Part shown: piece by piece, positions 34,565 to 42,638 of the stretch | How the letters are laid out: every line of letters starts with the position of its first letter | Position numbering within the stretch: the first letter of the stretch is position 1 | The notes under the pieces: model-generated | The model's database searches: none | Seen by the model: only the letters and a program-made list of their open reading frames with translations | Told to the model about the DNA's origin: nothing | Translations under genes and position numbers: made by a program | Source: Janthinobacterium agaricidamnosum | GTDB taxonomy: Bacteria > Pseudomonadota > Gammaproteobacteria > Burkholderiales > Burkholderiaceae_D | Direction of reading: 5' to 3' | Assembly: GCF_003667705.1 (NCBI RefSeq) | Contig: NZ_CP033019.1 | Coordinates: 2,170,001-2,234,000 of the forward strand | Length of the DNA: 64,000 bases

Positions 34565-34593
34565 AAAAACGGCGCCGCGGGCGCCGTTTTTTT
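34565..34593. terminator. Rho-independent terminator after flhA (bidirectional)
   Basis: A-rich left flank, perfect stem ACGGCGCC / GGCGCCGT with a GCG loop, then seven T. A-tract and T-tract on both sides let it serve flhA and the convergent gene at 34630-35736. Confidence 0.92.
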
Positions 34594-34605
34594 ATGTTGC
34601 TTTAA

Positions 34606-34640
34606 TCCTGTTGCATCAATCCTGCTGCATCAATCCTGCT
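34606..34640. repeat. 14-bp tandem repeat at the 3' end of the FliK-like gene
   Basis: The unit AATCCTGYTGCATC is present about two and a half times. On the minus strand each copy reads GCAGGATTGAT, so the stop context (CAGGAT TGA) is duplicated just downstream of the FliK-like stop codon. It probably reflects replication slippage. Confidence 0.6.
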
Positions 34641-35736
34641 CGTCGATGGGCGGCAGCAGGTCGTGCTCCTGGCCGTCGGCCAGCAGCAGCACGGTGCCGC
34701 CCTGCGCCGCGTCTTCCGCGTCGCCATAGTCGTAGCCGAGCGGCGCCGCCACTTCCTTCGAGACAAAGATGGCCTCCTCTTCGGCTTGGGCTTCGGCCGC
34801 AGCCGCCGCGGGCGCATCGGGATCGGCCGCCGCTTCCGCTTCCGGCTGCGTCAGCAGCAGGGCCACTTCGGCCATCGCGCGGAACAGGGGCAGCGACAGC
34901 GAGGCGGCGCCCGCCTGCATCGGGTAATTGCCGTGCATGCGCTGTGCATGCAGCTGGCGATTCAGGCGGCAGCGCACCAGGCGCAGGCCCGCGCGCCGCA
35001 CGGCGTCGGCGATCTCGGGCAGGGCCAGGCGCAGATGGCGCAGCGCGGCTTCCTCGTCGGCGGCCAGTTCCAGCAGCACGCCGTCGCCGGACGGCTCCAT
35101 CTGGATCACCACCCGGCCGATGCCGATGATGATCAGCTCGACGCGCAGCGCCACCTTGCCGCGCCGCCTCGGCGTTGCCTCTTCGTCTACGTCGCTGGCC
35201 AGCACGCGCAGCAGCAGGCGCTGGCCGCCCCAGCCATACACGGCAAAGCGCCACGCTTCGCTGTCGACCGTCAGTGGCGGACGGGCGCCTTCGCGCAGCA
35301 GGGCCGGTTGCTGCTCGGCCATGAAGAGGTTGCCCGGCACGTGCTGGCCGCGCGCCTGTTCCTGCAGGGCCGCATATTGTTCGCCATAGGTCCTGACCAT
35401 CACGCGCCACGAGGCGGCCAGCTGCGCCGCGTCGGGCGGTTGCCAGACGAGCTGGCGCGTGAAGAACAGCTGATTGACCTGCATGGCGCTGCTGTCGCGC
35501 GGCAAGGCGCCGCCCGTGCCGTCGGCATTGGGCTTGATGAGCGACGCCAGGCTGTCCTGGCCCGGCTGCTGCAGCTGGGCGGGCAGGGCGCCGGCGTCGG
35601 GCGCGGGCGCCATGTAGGGGCCGATCGGCACCAGCGGCTGCACCACGCCCGGCACCATCGGCGTCGCGGGGCTGACGTCGAAGCGCTGGGTAATCAGGGG
35701 CACCGGATTGCCCGATGAAATGCGGTCTATCGCCAT
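34630..35736 (-). CDS. Second FliK-like protein (hook-length-control C-domain), function unknown
   Basis: 368 aa; no confident family name. At about residues 195-265 the sequence KVALRVELIIIGIGRVVIQMEPSGDGVLLELAADEEAALRHLRLALPEIADAVRRAGLRLVRCRL follows the alternating pattern of the FliK C-terminal (Flg_hook) domain. The first 100 residues are Pro/Ala/Gln-rich. After the domain comes an Ala/Glu-rich acidic linker and a short end, EVAAPLGYDYGDAEDAAQGG. It lies 40 bp downstream of the second flagellin gene on the same strand and may be cotranscribed with it. A genuine FliK exists at 18635-19798, so this one may tune hook length or export switching, or may be a relict. Confidence 0.65.
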   Translation of the reverse strand: MAIDRISSGNPVPLITQRFDVSPATPMVPGVVQPLVPIGPYMAPAPDAGALPAQLQQPGQDSLASLIKPNADGTGGALPRDSSAMQVNQLFFTRQLVWQPPDAAQLAASWRVMVRTYGEQYAALQEQARGQHVPGNLFMAEQQPALLREGARPPLTVDSEAWRFAVYGWGGQRLLLRVLASDVDEEATPRRRGKVALRVELIIIGIGRVVIQMEPSGDGVLLELAADEEAALRHLRLALPEIADAVRRAGLRLVRCRLNRQLHAQRMHGNYPMQAGAASLSLPLFRAMAEVALLLTQPEAEAAADPDAPAAAAAEAQAEEEAIFVSKEVAAPLGYDYGDAEDAAQGGTVLLLADGQEHDLLPPIDEQD

Positions 35737-35776
35737 GCCACTATGTCCAGATCTGGTTCCATCAAAAAGCCTGCCG

Positions 35777-36631
35777 TCATGGCTGCAACAGGGAGAGTAT
35801 CATTTTGTGCATGCTCTGGCTTTGCTTGAGCATTGCCGTGCTCGCTTGCAGCAACATTTGCGCCGACGTCATGTTCGCGCTTTCGGCCGCGTAATCGACA
35901 TCCATGATGCGGCCGATGGCAGCCTTGGTGTTGGTGGCCATGTTCGACAGGTTGGTGTGCACGTGGTCCAGGCGGTTGCCGGCGGCGCCCAGGGCCGAGC
36001 GCACGCCGCCCACATCGTCGATGGCTGCTTCCAGCAGGGCGATGCTGGCATTCGCGCTGCCCGTCAATTCGTTGCCGGTGGCGGGTGCGCCGAAGTTGGC
36101 GCTGGCCGCGCCGAGCGAGGCCAGCACGCCGGCCATCTTGCCCGAGATGTCGAACACCATCGTTTCGCTCTGGCTGGCGCCGATCTGGAAGGTCATCGAC
36201 GACGCCAGCGTACCGCCGGCCAGCAGTTTGTTGCCGCCATAGCTGGTGTTTTTCATGACGTTGGCCAGTTCCAGGCCCAGGGCGTCGTATTCGGCCTGCA
36301 TGGCGACCTTGTCCTTGGCGCCGGACGATGCATCGGCGGCCTGGGTGGCCAGGTCCTTCATGCGGATCAGCATGGTGTTCACTTCGTCGAACGCGCCTTC
36401 GGCCGTCTGCAGCATCGAGGTGCTGTTTTGCGTGTTGCGCATGGCGACGGCCATGCCGCTCGCCTGTGCCCGCAGCCGGGTCGCGATTTGCAGGCCGGCG
36501 GCGTCATCCATGGCCGAATTGATGCGAAAGCCGGTGGAGAGCCGCGTCATCGAGGTCGACAGCAGCGATTGCGCGCGTGCGGCGGCATTTTGTGCGGCCA
36601 GTGCTGCGATATTCGTATGGAGACTGAGCAC
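35777..36631 (-). CDS. Lateral-type flagellin, second copy
   Basis: 284 aa. It is a filament subunit with conserved N-terminal D0-D1 (LSLHTNIAALAAQNAAARAQSLLSTSMTRLSTGFRINSAMDDAAGLQIATRLRAQ) and C-terminal helices (AIGRIMDVDYAAESANMTSAQMLLQASTAMLKQSQSMHKMILSLLQP). The central part is short, so D2/D3 are missing, as in LafA flagellins. The start codon is GTG with AGGA eight nt upstream, unlike the ATG of its neighbour. It is closely similar to the first copy over the whole length and is separated from it by a terminator. The weaker start suggests a minor subunit. Confidence 0.94.
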   Translation of the reverse strand: MLSLHTNIAALAAQNAAARAQSLLSTSMTRLSTGFRINSAMDDAAGLQIATRLRAQASGMAVAMRNTQNSTSMLQTAEGAFDEVNTMLIRMKDLATQAADASSGAKDKVAMQAEYDALGLELANVMKNTSYGGNKLLAGGTLASSMTFQIGASQSETMVFDISGKMAGVLASLGAASANFGAPATGNELTGSANASIALLEAAIDDVGGVRSALGAAGNRLDHVHTNLSNMATNTKAAIGRIMDVDYAAESANMTSAQMLLQASTAMLKQSQSMHKMILSLLQP

Positions 36632-36760
36632 TCGGCGATTCCTGTGGATGACGGCTGTTGGGCGGGCTTGCCCATCAAACAGGCGACCATGCGTGCCGCA
36701 TCGTTAAAGATTGCCAGCAAATAGTTACTCTTGCGTGCAAAGGCGAGATACCGGGGACGA

Positions 36761-36787
36761 AAAAAAACCAGGCCAAGGCCTGGTTTT
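36761..36787 (-). terminator. Rho-independent terminator between the two flagellin genes
   Basis: On the minus strand: stem AACCAGGCC / GGCCTGGTT with a TT loop, then a run of T. It ends the transcript of the first flagellin gene, so the second copy needs its own promoter in 36632-36760. Confidence 0.92.
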
Positions 36788-36822
36788 CAGCGACTGGCCG
36801 CGAACGGCCAGGCAGGGACATA

Positions 36823-37674
36823 TTATTGCAGCAGGGACATGACCATCGAGGACATGCTGTTGCTTTGTTTCAACATTGCGGTGCCAGCTTGCAGCAGCAT
36901 TTGCGACGACGTCATGTTCGAGCTTTCGGTAGCGAAGTCGACGTCCATGATGCGGCCGGTAGCGGCTTTGGTGTTGGTGGCGATGTTGGACAAGTTGGTG
37001 TTGACGTGGTCCAGACGGTTTGCAGCAGCACCCAGTGCCGAGCGAACGGTGCCGACGTCGCCGATTGCCGTTTCCAGCAGGGCGATGGTGGCGTTGGCGG
37101 AGCTGGTCAGCTCGGAGCCGCCTGCAGTCGCGGCGTAGTTGGCGGTAGCCGACGTCAGCGATGCCACCAGGCTGGTCATTTTGGCCGAAACGTCAAATGC
37201 CATCGTTTCGGATTGGCTTGCGCCGATCTGGAACGTCATCGACGAGGCCAGCGTGCCGCCTACCAGCAGCTTGTTGCCGCCGAAGGTGGTGTTTTTCATC
37301 ACGTTCGACAGTTCCAGGCCCAGTGCATCGTATTCCGACTGCATGGCGGTCTTGTCTTTGGCGCCCGACGAAGCATCGGCTGCCTGGGTTGCCAGATCCT
37401 TCATGCGGATCAGCATGTTGGTGACTTCGTCAAACGCGCCTTCAGCCGTTTGCAGCATCGAGGTGCTGTTCTGGGTGTTCGACATTGCAACGGTCATGCC
37501 GCTGGTTTGTGCTTTCAGGCGGGTTGCGATTTGCAAGCCTGCTGCGTCATCCATTGCCGAGTTGATGCGGAAGCCGGTGCTCAGGCGCGTCATCGAGGTC
37601 GACAGTTGGTTTTGGGTGCGGGTGATCGAATTTTGTGCGGACAGTGCAGCGTTGTTAGTGTGAAGGCTCAGCAT
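36823..37674 (-). CDS. Lateral-type flagellin, first copy (probable major subunit)
   Basis: 283 aa. The MLSLHTNNAALSAQNSITRTQNQLSTSMTRLSTGFRINSAMDDAAGLQ start and ATGRIMDVDFATESSNMTSSQMLLQAGTAMLKQSNSM end are flagellin D0-D1. The central region (about 170-200) is short and rich in Ser and Thr (KMTSLVASLTSATANYAATAGGSELTSSANATIALL), offering O-glycosylation sites. A good AGGAG lies seven nt before the ATG and its own terminator follows. It is the nearest gene downstream of the proposed glycan operon. No cysteine is present. Confidence 0.95.
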   Translation of the reverse strand: MLSLHTNNAALSAQNSITRTQNQLSTSMTRLSTGFRINSAMDDAAGLQIATRLKAQTSGMTVAMSNTQNSTSMLQTAEGAFDEVTNMLIRMKDLATQAADASSGAKDKTAMQSEYDALGLELSNVMKNTTFGGNKLLVGGTLASSMTFQIGASQSETMAFDVSAKMTSLVASLTSATANYAATAGGSELTSSANATIALLETAIGDVGTVRSALGAAANRLDHVNTNLSNIATNTKAATGRIMDVDFATESSNMTSSQMLLQAGTAMLKQSNSMSSMVMSLLQ

Positions 37675-37838
37675 GGTGTAACTCCTGGTTTGGTGGGTTC
37701 AGTCCGGAGCAACGGTTCTTTGTGCTCTCCCAAGTACAAGACGACCATCCGCATAAGCTTATTAAATGCTTTGTGGAAATTTTTTAAAATTCTTTTTAAA
37801 AAAGTTTCACATCGGCCGGCGAGGCCGCCGCCAGCCCC
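37675..37838 (-). promoter_or_regulatory. Flagellin leader / promoter region
   Basis: 164 bp between the Rieske gene stop and the flagellin ATG, with a strikingly A/T-rich block (about 37755-37810, runs of A and T) inside GC-rich DNA. A late flagellar promoter is expected. I found no clean GCCGATAA -10 element at standard spacing. Confidence 0.45.
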
Positions 37839-38858
37839 CTAAGACTGGCTTGCCGCCGCGAGGCAGGCCCGGAAATGCGCGATCTTTGCCTCGTCGCTGG
37901 AAAGGATCTTGAAGCGCGCGCTGTCGGCCGCCTGGACGGCTATGCGCTTGCAGATGGCATGGTCTTCCTCGAATACCTGGCGATTCATCTGCGCGCTCGA
38001 GTCGAAAAAGCCCTGCAGCGTAGCGCTGGCGGCGGGCTTGGTTGCGGCCATGAGCAGGCGGCTGGAGAAATGCGTGCGCTGCGCTTGCGTTGACGGAAAG
38101 AAATGCTGCAGCGAATACGAATATGAAAACGTCGACGAGAGCATGGTAAACGGGAACAGGTACAGGCTCTGGTAGCCCTCGAACTGGCTGTCGAGCTGGA
38201 ACAGGCGTTTGACGGAGCGCAGTTTCCTGGCCATGCCGGCGTTGCCCAAGCCCGCTTCCCATGTCGACGTCCAGTCCGTGAAACGGTTTTCGCCGTCGTC
38301 CAGTTGCAGTTGCGCCAGCGATTCCGGGTGCACGAACGGCACGTGCAGCGGCTCGAGCGCATTTTCCAGCGCGATACGCCAGTCGCACTCATAGTCATAG
38401 GCGTTGAAATCGCCCAGGCCGGCGACGTTGAAGGAAATGTTTTCCAAGGTGGCCTGGGTCTCGCCCAGCTGCGCTTCGAGCGGCATGCGCGGCTGTGGCG
38501 AGGCGAACAGGAAATCGGCGCACCAGTCCAGCTGCAGCACCTGCAGGCGGGCATTGTCCAGCTCGGCCGGCGCGTAGCGTTCGCGGCAGGGGATGTGCAT
38601 GGCGCCGGCCCGGTAGGCCCAGCCATGGTAGGGGCAGGCCAGCGGCGCATTGCCGCGTTTTTCGGTGAAGAAGCGCGTGCCGCGGTGCGGACACAGATTG
38701 TCGAAGGCGATCAGCTCGCCCTGGTCGTTGTAGACGACCACTTCCTCGCCCAGCCAGTCGAGTTTCAGATAGTCGCCGCTGGCCGGCAATTCGCTGCGGT
38801 GGCACAGCAAGTGCCAGAACTGGTCGCGCAGCTGCCGCGTCTCGGAGATGGTGCTCAT
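37839..38858 (-). CDS. Rieske non-heme iron oxygenase, alpha-subunit type
   Basis: 339 aa. It uses O2 and electrons from a partner reductase to hydroxylate or otherwise oxidise a substrate. The [2Fe-2S] Rieske ligands are C56/H58 (CPHRG) and C75/H78 (CPYHGW). The mononuclear iron site shows H172 and H177 in NALEPLHVPFVHPE. No reductase or beta subunit is encoded nearby, so a general ferredoxin system must supply electrons. The ATG overlaps the acyltransferase stop by 4 bp, tying it to the sugar/acyl operon. I infer that it oxidises the acyl group or sugar of the proposed flagellin glycan; the substrate is unknown. Confidence 0.88.
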   Translation of the reverse strand: MSTISETRQLRDQFWHLLCHRSELPASGDYLKLDWLGEEVVVYNDQGELIAFDNLCPHRGTRFFTEKRGNAPLACPYHGWAYRAGAMHIPCRERYAPAELDNARLQVLQLDWCADFLFASPQPRMPLEAQLGETQATLENISFNVAGLGDFNAYDYECDWRIALENALEPLHVPFVHPESLAQLQLDDGENRFTDWTSTWEAGLGNAGMARKLRSVKRLFQLDSQFEGYQSLYLFPFTMLSSTFSYSYSLQHFFPSTQAQRTHFSSRLLMAATKPAASATLQGFFDSSAQMNRQVFEEDHAICKRIAVQAADSARFKILSSDEAKIAHFRACLAAASQS

Positions 38859-39487
38859 AGTGTCTTTGCCGGTGGCGTGTAAACGGTGGCGCCGGCGGCC
38901 ACGCGGCGCATGACGACGGCGCCGGCGCCGACCGTGGCGCCGGCGCCGACGCTCACGCGTGGCAGGATGGATGCGCCCGAGCCGACCATGACGGCCTGGC
39001 CCAGATGCACGCCGCCCGTGATGTCGACGTGCGAGCTGAGCGTGCAGCCCCGTTCCAGCACCGCGTCATGGCCGACGCTGGCGTAGCTGTTGATGGTGAC
39101 ATAGTCGCCCAGTTCGCTGCCCGCCGAGACGAGGGCGAACGGGCAGACGACGGCGCCCTGGCCGATGCGGGCCGTGCGCGCGACCACGGCGCTGGGATGG
39201 ATCAGCGTATGGAAACGGGCGCCGCGCGCGGCCAGCGCCAGCGCCACTTCCAGCCGGGCTTTCGGTGCGCCGATGGCCAGCAGCAGCGCCTCGCCGGCCG
39301 CCGGCCGGTAGTCGCTGATGCTGCCCAGCACGGGGTACGGGTAGTCGGCGTCGAGCATGGGCGCGGGCGGCAGCGTGTCGTCGAGCAAGCCGCCGATGCG
39401 GGCCGTGGCCGGGTCGAGGCTGTCTTCCAGCCAGCACAGCAATTCTCGGGCGAAGCGTCCGGCGCCGACGATGAGGATGGTTTGCAT
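38855..39487 (-). CDS. Left-handed beta-helix acyltransferase (NeuD/PglD family)
   Basis: 210 aa. The N-terminal Rossmann-like part binds the nucleotide sugar (TILIVGAGRFARELLCWLED). The C-terminal hexapeptide-repeat beta-helix spans about 100-195, with the probable catalytic His H140 in SYASVGHDAVLERG and an acyl-CoA/ACP-site run (GVHLGQAVMVGSGASILPRVSVGAGATVGAGAVV). Family members N- or O-acetylate amino sugars such as bacillosamine or sialic acid. Here, with an ACP and ketosynthases next door, it may use an acyl-ACP donor and acylate the amino group set by the aminotransferase. That is inference. Confidence 0.87.
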   Translation of the reverse strand: MQTILIVGAGRFARELLCWLEDSLDPATARIGGLLDDTLPPAPMLDADYPYPVLGSISDYRPAAGEALLLAIGAPKARLEVALALAARGARFHTLIHPSAVVARTARIGQGAVVCPFALVSAGSELGDYVTINSYASVGHDAVLERGCTLSSHVDITGGVHLGQAVMVGSGASILPRVSVGAGATVGAGAVVMRRVAAGATVYTPPAKTL

Positions 39488-39495
39488 GAATACTC

Positions 39496-40254
39496 CTAAC
39501 GGGCCAGGTAGCCGCCGTCGACGGCCCAGGTGGCGCCGCTGACCCAGCGCGCCGCCGGCGACAGCAAAAAGGCCGCCGTCTGCGCGATGTCGCTGCTGCG
39601 GCCGAAGCCGAGCGGATGGCGCTCCGCGTAGGCGCGCATGGCCTCGTCAGGCAAGCCACGGCTCAGGCGCGCGTGCATTTCCGTTTCGACGGCGCCGGCG
39701 GCAATGCTGTTGACGCGCATGCCGCGCGGCGCCAGTTCCACGGCCAGGGCGCGCACCAGGCCGTCAATGGCGGCCTTGGCCGCCGAATACACGCTCATGC
39801 CGGACTGGCCGCTCTGGCCCGCCACGGATGACATGAAGAGCAGGGCCGCGCCATCGCTGAGCACGCCGCGCAGGGCGGCGCCGCGCGCCAGCGCCAGCGC
39901 CGTCTTGACGCTGGAGGCGAAGACGTCGTCAAACTGTTGCGCCTTGGATAATTTGACCGGGCGCAATAACTCGATGCCGGCCGCATGGAAGATGCCGTTC
40001 AAGGGCGCCTCAAGCGTGGCTTGCCTGAGGAAGTCGACGATGTGGTCGCCGCCGTCGAGTTCGAGCACTTCGGCCCGGTGGCCGCTGCCGTCGAGGGCCT
40101 GCAGGGTTTGCTCCAGGCGAGCCGGGTCGCGTCCGCTGATCAGCAGTTGCGCGCCGCAGCGCGCCAGCAGCAGGGCCGTGTCGCGGCCGATGCCGGACGA
40201 GGCGCCGGTGACGAGGATGCGCTGGCCGGCCAGCATGTCGGGTTGAAAGATCAT
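39496..40254 (-). CDS. SDR-family oxidoreductase (ketoacyl reductase-like)
   Basis: 252 aa, a classical short-chain dehydrogenase. Cofactor motif TGASSGIG at 16-23; catalytic S142, Y156 and K160 (MSSVAGQ..., YSAAK). It resembles FabG-type reductases, which would reduce the 3-keto group made by the neighbouring ketosynthases; acting on a keto-sugar is the alternative. It lies 3 bp after one KAS III gene and 8 bp before the acyltransferase gene. Confidence 0.88.
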   Translation of the reverse strand: MIFQPDMLAGQRILVTGASSGIGRDTALLLARCGAQLLISGRDPARLEQTLQALDGSGHRAEVLELDGGDHIVDFLRQATLEAPLNGIFHAAGIELLRPVKLSKAQQFDDVFASSVKTALALARGAALRGVLSDGAALLFMSSVAGQSGQSGMSVYSAAKAAIDGLVRALAVELAPRGMRVNSIAAGAVETEMHARLSRGLPDEAMRAYAERHPLGFGRSSDIAQTAAFLLSPAARWVSGATWAVDGGYLAR

Positions 40255-40257
40255 GGT

Positions 40258-41313
40258 TCAGACTTCGATAAGGCGGTTGACGGTCAGCGATTGCAGGCCC
40301 AGCACGGCCGCCGACCAGGAATAGCCGACGCCAAAGCCGAACATGGCGATGGTCTGGCCCTGTGCCGCCGCTCCCAGGCTGTCGGCGATCAGCAGGGGGA
40401 TGGAGGCGCTGGACGTGTTGCCATAGCGGTCCATGTTGATCGGTGCGCGCCCGGCTGGCAATTTGGCTTTTTTGATAATGTGCTTGAGCATGAAGGTATT
40501 TGCCTGGTGAAACAGGAAGGCATCGATTTCGTCGCTCGTGCGGTTTGCCAGGCGCAGCAGGTCCGCCACCAGCGGCGGAATGCTCTTCAGCGTGAAATTG
40601 AAGATTTCGCCGCCGTCCATGTACAGCTTGGCGGGATCGCGCTGCGCCAGGCGCGCATCGTCGCCGGCGTAGGGGCGGCAGGCGCTGGCAGCCATCATCA
40701 GGTGCCGTTCGCCGCCGCCGTCGCTGCCGACGATGAAATGGGTGGGCGCCGCCGCCGCATCGAATTCCAGCGCCGTGGCCGTGCCGGCGTCGCCAAACAG
40801 CAGCGCGGTGGCGCGGTCGGTCTCATCGACGGTCTTGCTGATGGTGTCGCCCACCAGCAGCAGGATGCGGCACATGGCCTGGCCGTCGAGCATCTTCGCC
40901 GCCAGCCACAGGCCATACGCGTAGGCCGAGCAGCCGAGGTTGATGTCGAAGGCGGCGCAAGCCTTGTGCAGGCCCAGGCGTCCATGCAGGGCGCAGGCGG
41001 TAGCCGGCAGCACGTAATCGGGGGTTTGCGAGATGAAGATCAGGGCGTCGATGCTGTCGCGCTCCCAGCCCAGGTCGTCGAGCAGGGTTTGTGCCGCCGC
41101 CTGGCACAGGTCGGCCGTCGTCTGGCCATCGGCGGCGCGGCGGCGCGACTGCACGCCGATCATCTTGCTCACGTCGGCCACCGCCTCGGCGCCGAAGCGC
41201 TCGGCCAGGTCGGCATTGTGGACTTGCGTGCGCGGCAGCGCGCACACCACGCCGCGCATGGCCAGATGGGCGGTGCTGAAGGGCAGTCCCGATTCCAGGC
41301 GCTGGCTGGACAT
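40258..41313 (-). CDS. KAS III-type 3-oxoacyl-ACP synthase (second copy)
   Basis: 351 aa. FabH-like condensing enzyme with the complete Cys-His-Asn triad: C128 in DINLGCSAY, H269 in FLFHQAN, N299 in YGNTSSASIP. It would condense an acyl-CoA or acyl-ACP starter with malonyl-ACP. The start ATG 41313 lies 2 bp after the ACP stop. With a second, only partly similar KAS III upstream, the two probably differ in starter or do successive steps. It is far from any fatty acid synthesis operon, so a dedicated pathway is likely. Confidence 0.9.
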   Translation of the reverse strand: MSSQRLESGLPFSTAHLAMRGVVCALPRTQVHNADLAERFGAEAVADVSKMIGVQSRRRAADGQTTADLCQAAAQTLLDDLGWERDSIDALIFISQTPDYVLPATACALHGRLGLHKACAAFDINLGCSAYAYGLWLAAKMLDGQAMCRILLLVGDTISKTVDETDRATALLFGDAGTATALEFDAAAAPTHFIVGSDGGGERHLMMAASACRPYAGDDARLAQRDPAKLYMDGGEIFNFTLKSIPPLVADLLRLANRTSDEIDAFLFHQANTFMLKHIIKKAKLPAGRAPINMDRYGNTSSASIPLLIADSLGAAAQGQTIAMFGFGVGYSWSAAVLGLQSLTVNRLIEV

Positions 41314-41315
41314 GG

Positions 41316-41534
41316 TCAGACCTTGACGGCGATCAATGCCAGCACGTCGGCCAGGGTCTCGCAATTGGCCAGGGCCTGGCCTTCGAGCATCTGATCGAAC
41401 AGCTCATCGGCCAGGGCGATGGTGGAAATGATGGCCAGCGAATCCCAGGCGTAATCGCCCAGTTTCAGGGCCGGCACGACTTTGTCGGCGTCGATTTCCA
41501 GGATGTCGGCCATGCCGTTGAAAAATTCTTGCAT
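41316..41534 (-). CDS. Small acyl carrier protein
   Basis: 72 aa, a free-standing ACP. The phosphopantetheine attachment Ser is S32 in YAWDSLAIISTIALADE, the usual DSL motif. Helices and acidic character match ACPs (MADILEIDADKVV, DELFDQMLEGQALANCETLADVLALI). AAGGA precedes the ATG. It lies between two KAS III genes and should carry the acyl group for them. ACP/KAS III/reductase sets occur in Pseudomonas flagellin glycosylation islands, which supports the proposed role. Confidence 0.9.
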   Translation of the reverse strand: MQEFFNGMADILEIDADKVVPALKLGDYAWDSLAIISTIALADELFDQMLEGQALANCETLADVLALIAVKV

Positions 41535-41578
41535 TGTGTTTCCTTTCAGAGAAGTTCAGTACGCAGACGCGCGGGCGC

Positions 41579-42595
41579 CTACAGGCGCGCCAGCGTGCCG
41601 GCCCAGGAATAGCCGACGCCAAAGCCCAGCAGCAGGGCCGTGTCGCCCGGCACGATGCGTCCCGAGGCGCGCGCGCGGGCAATGGCGATGGGAATGGTCG
41701 AGGAGACGGTATTGCCGACAGTATCGATTTCAATCACAAATTTGTCTTCCGGAATGCGTATTTTGCGGCGCAAGGCGTCAAGCATGAATTTGTTTGCCTG
41801 ATGGAAGATCACATGATCGATGTCATCGAGGGTCTTGCCGGCCGTGTCCAGCAGCTCCTGCATTGTACGCGGCACGGCGCCCAAGGTGAACTGGACGATC
41901 TGCGCGCCATCCATGAACAGGTCGTCCTGGCTGCGCCAGTTGCCGGACGCGTCTTCGACGGGCATGGCGGTGGCCGCGCTGCGGGCCGTGCGCATGCCGC
42001 CGGCCGGCACGATCAGGTTGTTCGCGCCGCTGCCATCCGTGCCCAGGACGAAAGGCCCCAGCGCCAGTTCGGGCGCGCCGCCGGCGATCACGCTGGCGGC
42101 GGCGCCGTCGCCGAACAGCGTGCGTACGCTGCGGTCGCGCGCGTTGATGTACTTGGAATAGGTGTCTGCCGTCAGCAGCAGCACTTTCTTGCGGATGCCG
42201 CTCTCGATCAGGCCCTTGGCCATGGCCAGCGCGTAGACGTAGCCGGAACAGCCGAGGTTGATGTCGAGCGCGCCGCAGGAGGTCGGCAAGCCAAGCCGCT
42301 GCTGCAGCACGCAGGCGCTGCTGGGCAGCAGGTAGTCGGGCGCCTGCGTGCACAGGATCAGGAAATCGATGTCGCCGCGCGCGACGTCATGCGTGGCGAA
42401 CAGCTTTTCCGCAGCATGGAAGGCCAGGTCGCTGGCCGTTTCATGTTCCGCGGCGATATGCCGTTGCGCAATGCCCGTCTTGTCGAGGATTTTTTGCGCC
42501 GGCCAGTCGATGAACTCCTGTTCCAGCGCGGCATTCGTCAGGATCGCCTGCGGCAGGTGGTAGGCGATCGCGGTAAGGTGGGCGTAGTGGGGCAT
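41579..42595 (-). CDS. KAS III-type 3-oxoacyl-ACP synthase (first copy)
   Basis: 338 aa. Triad complete: C116 in DINLGCSGY, H265 in IFHQANKF, N295 in TVGNTVSSTIP. Fold and length match FabH-like enzymes. Compared with the second copy, the region after the active Cys and residues 200-230 differ clearly, so the substrate may differ. No strong ribosome-binding site is seen before the ATG. A 43-bp gap separates it from the aminotransferase and a 44-bp gap from the ACP. Confidence 0.9.
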   Translation of the reverse strand: MPHYAHLTAIAYHLPQAILTNAALEQEFIDWPAQKILDKTGIAQRHIAAEHETASDLAFHAAEKLFATHDVARGDIDFLILCTQAPDYLLPSSACVLQQRLGLPTSCGALDINLGCSGYVYALAMAKGLIESGIRKKVLLLTADTYSKYINARDRSVRTLFGDGAAASVIAGGAPELALGPFVLGTDGSGANNLIVPAGGMRTARSAATAMPVEDASGNWRSQDDLFMDGAQIVQFTLGAVPRTMQELLDTAGKTLDDIDHVIFHQANKFMLDALRRKIRIPEDKFVIEIDTVGNTVSSTIPIAIARARASGRIVPGDTALLLGFGVGYSWAGTLARL

Positions 42596-42638
42596 GCGGT
42601 GGCCGTTCGGTCTGGGTCAATAGGGAAGGGCGGGGCGC

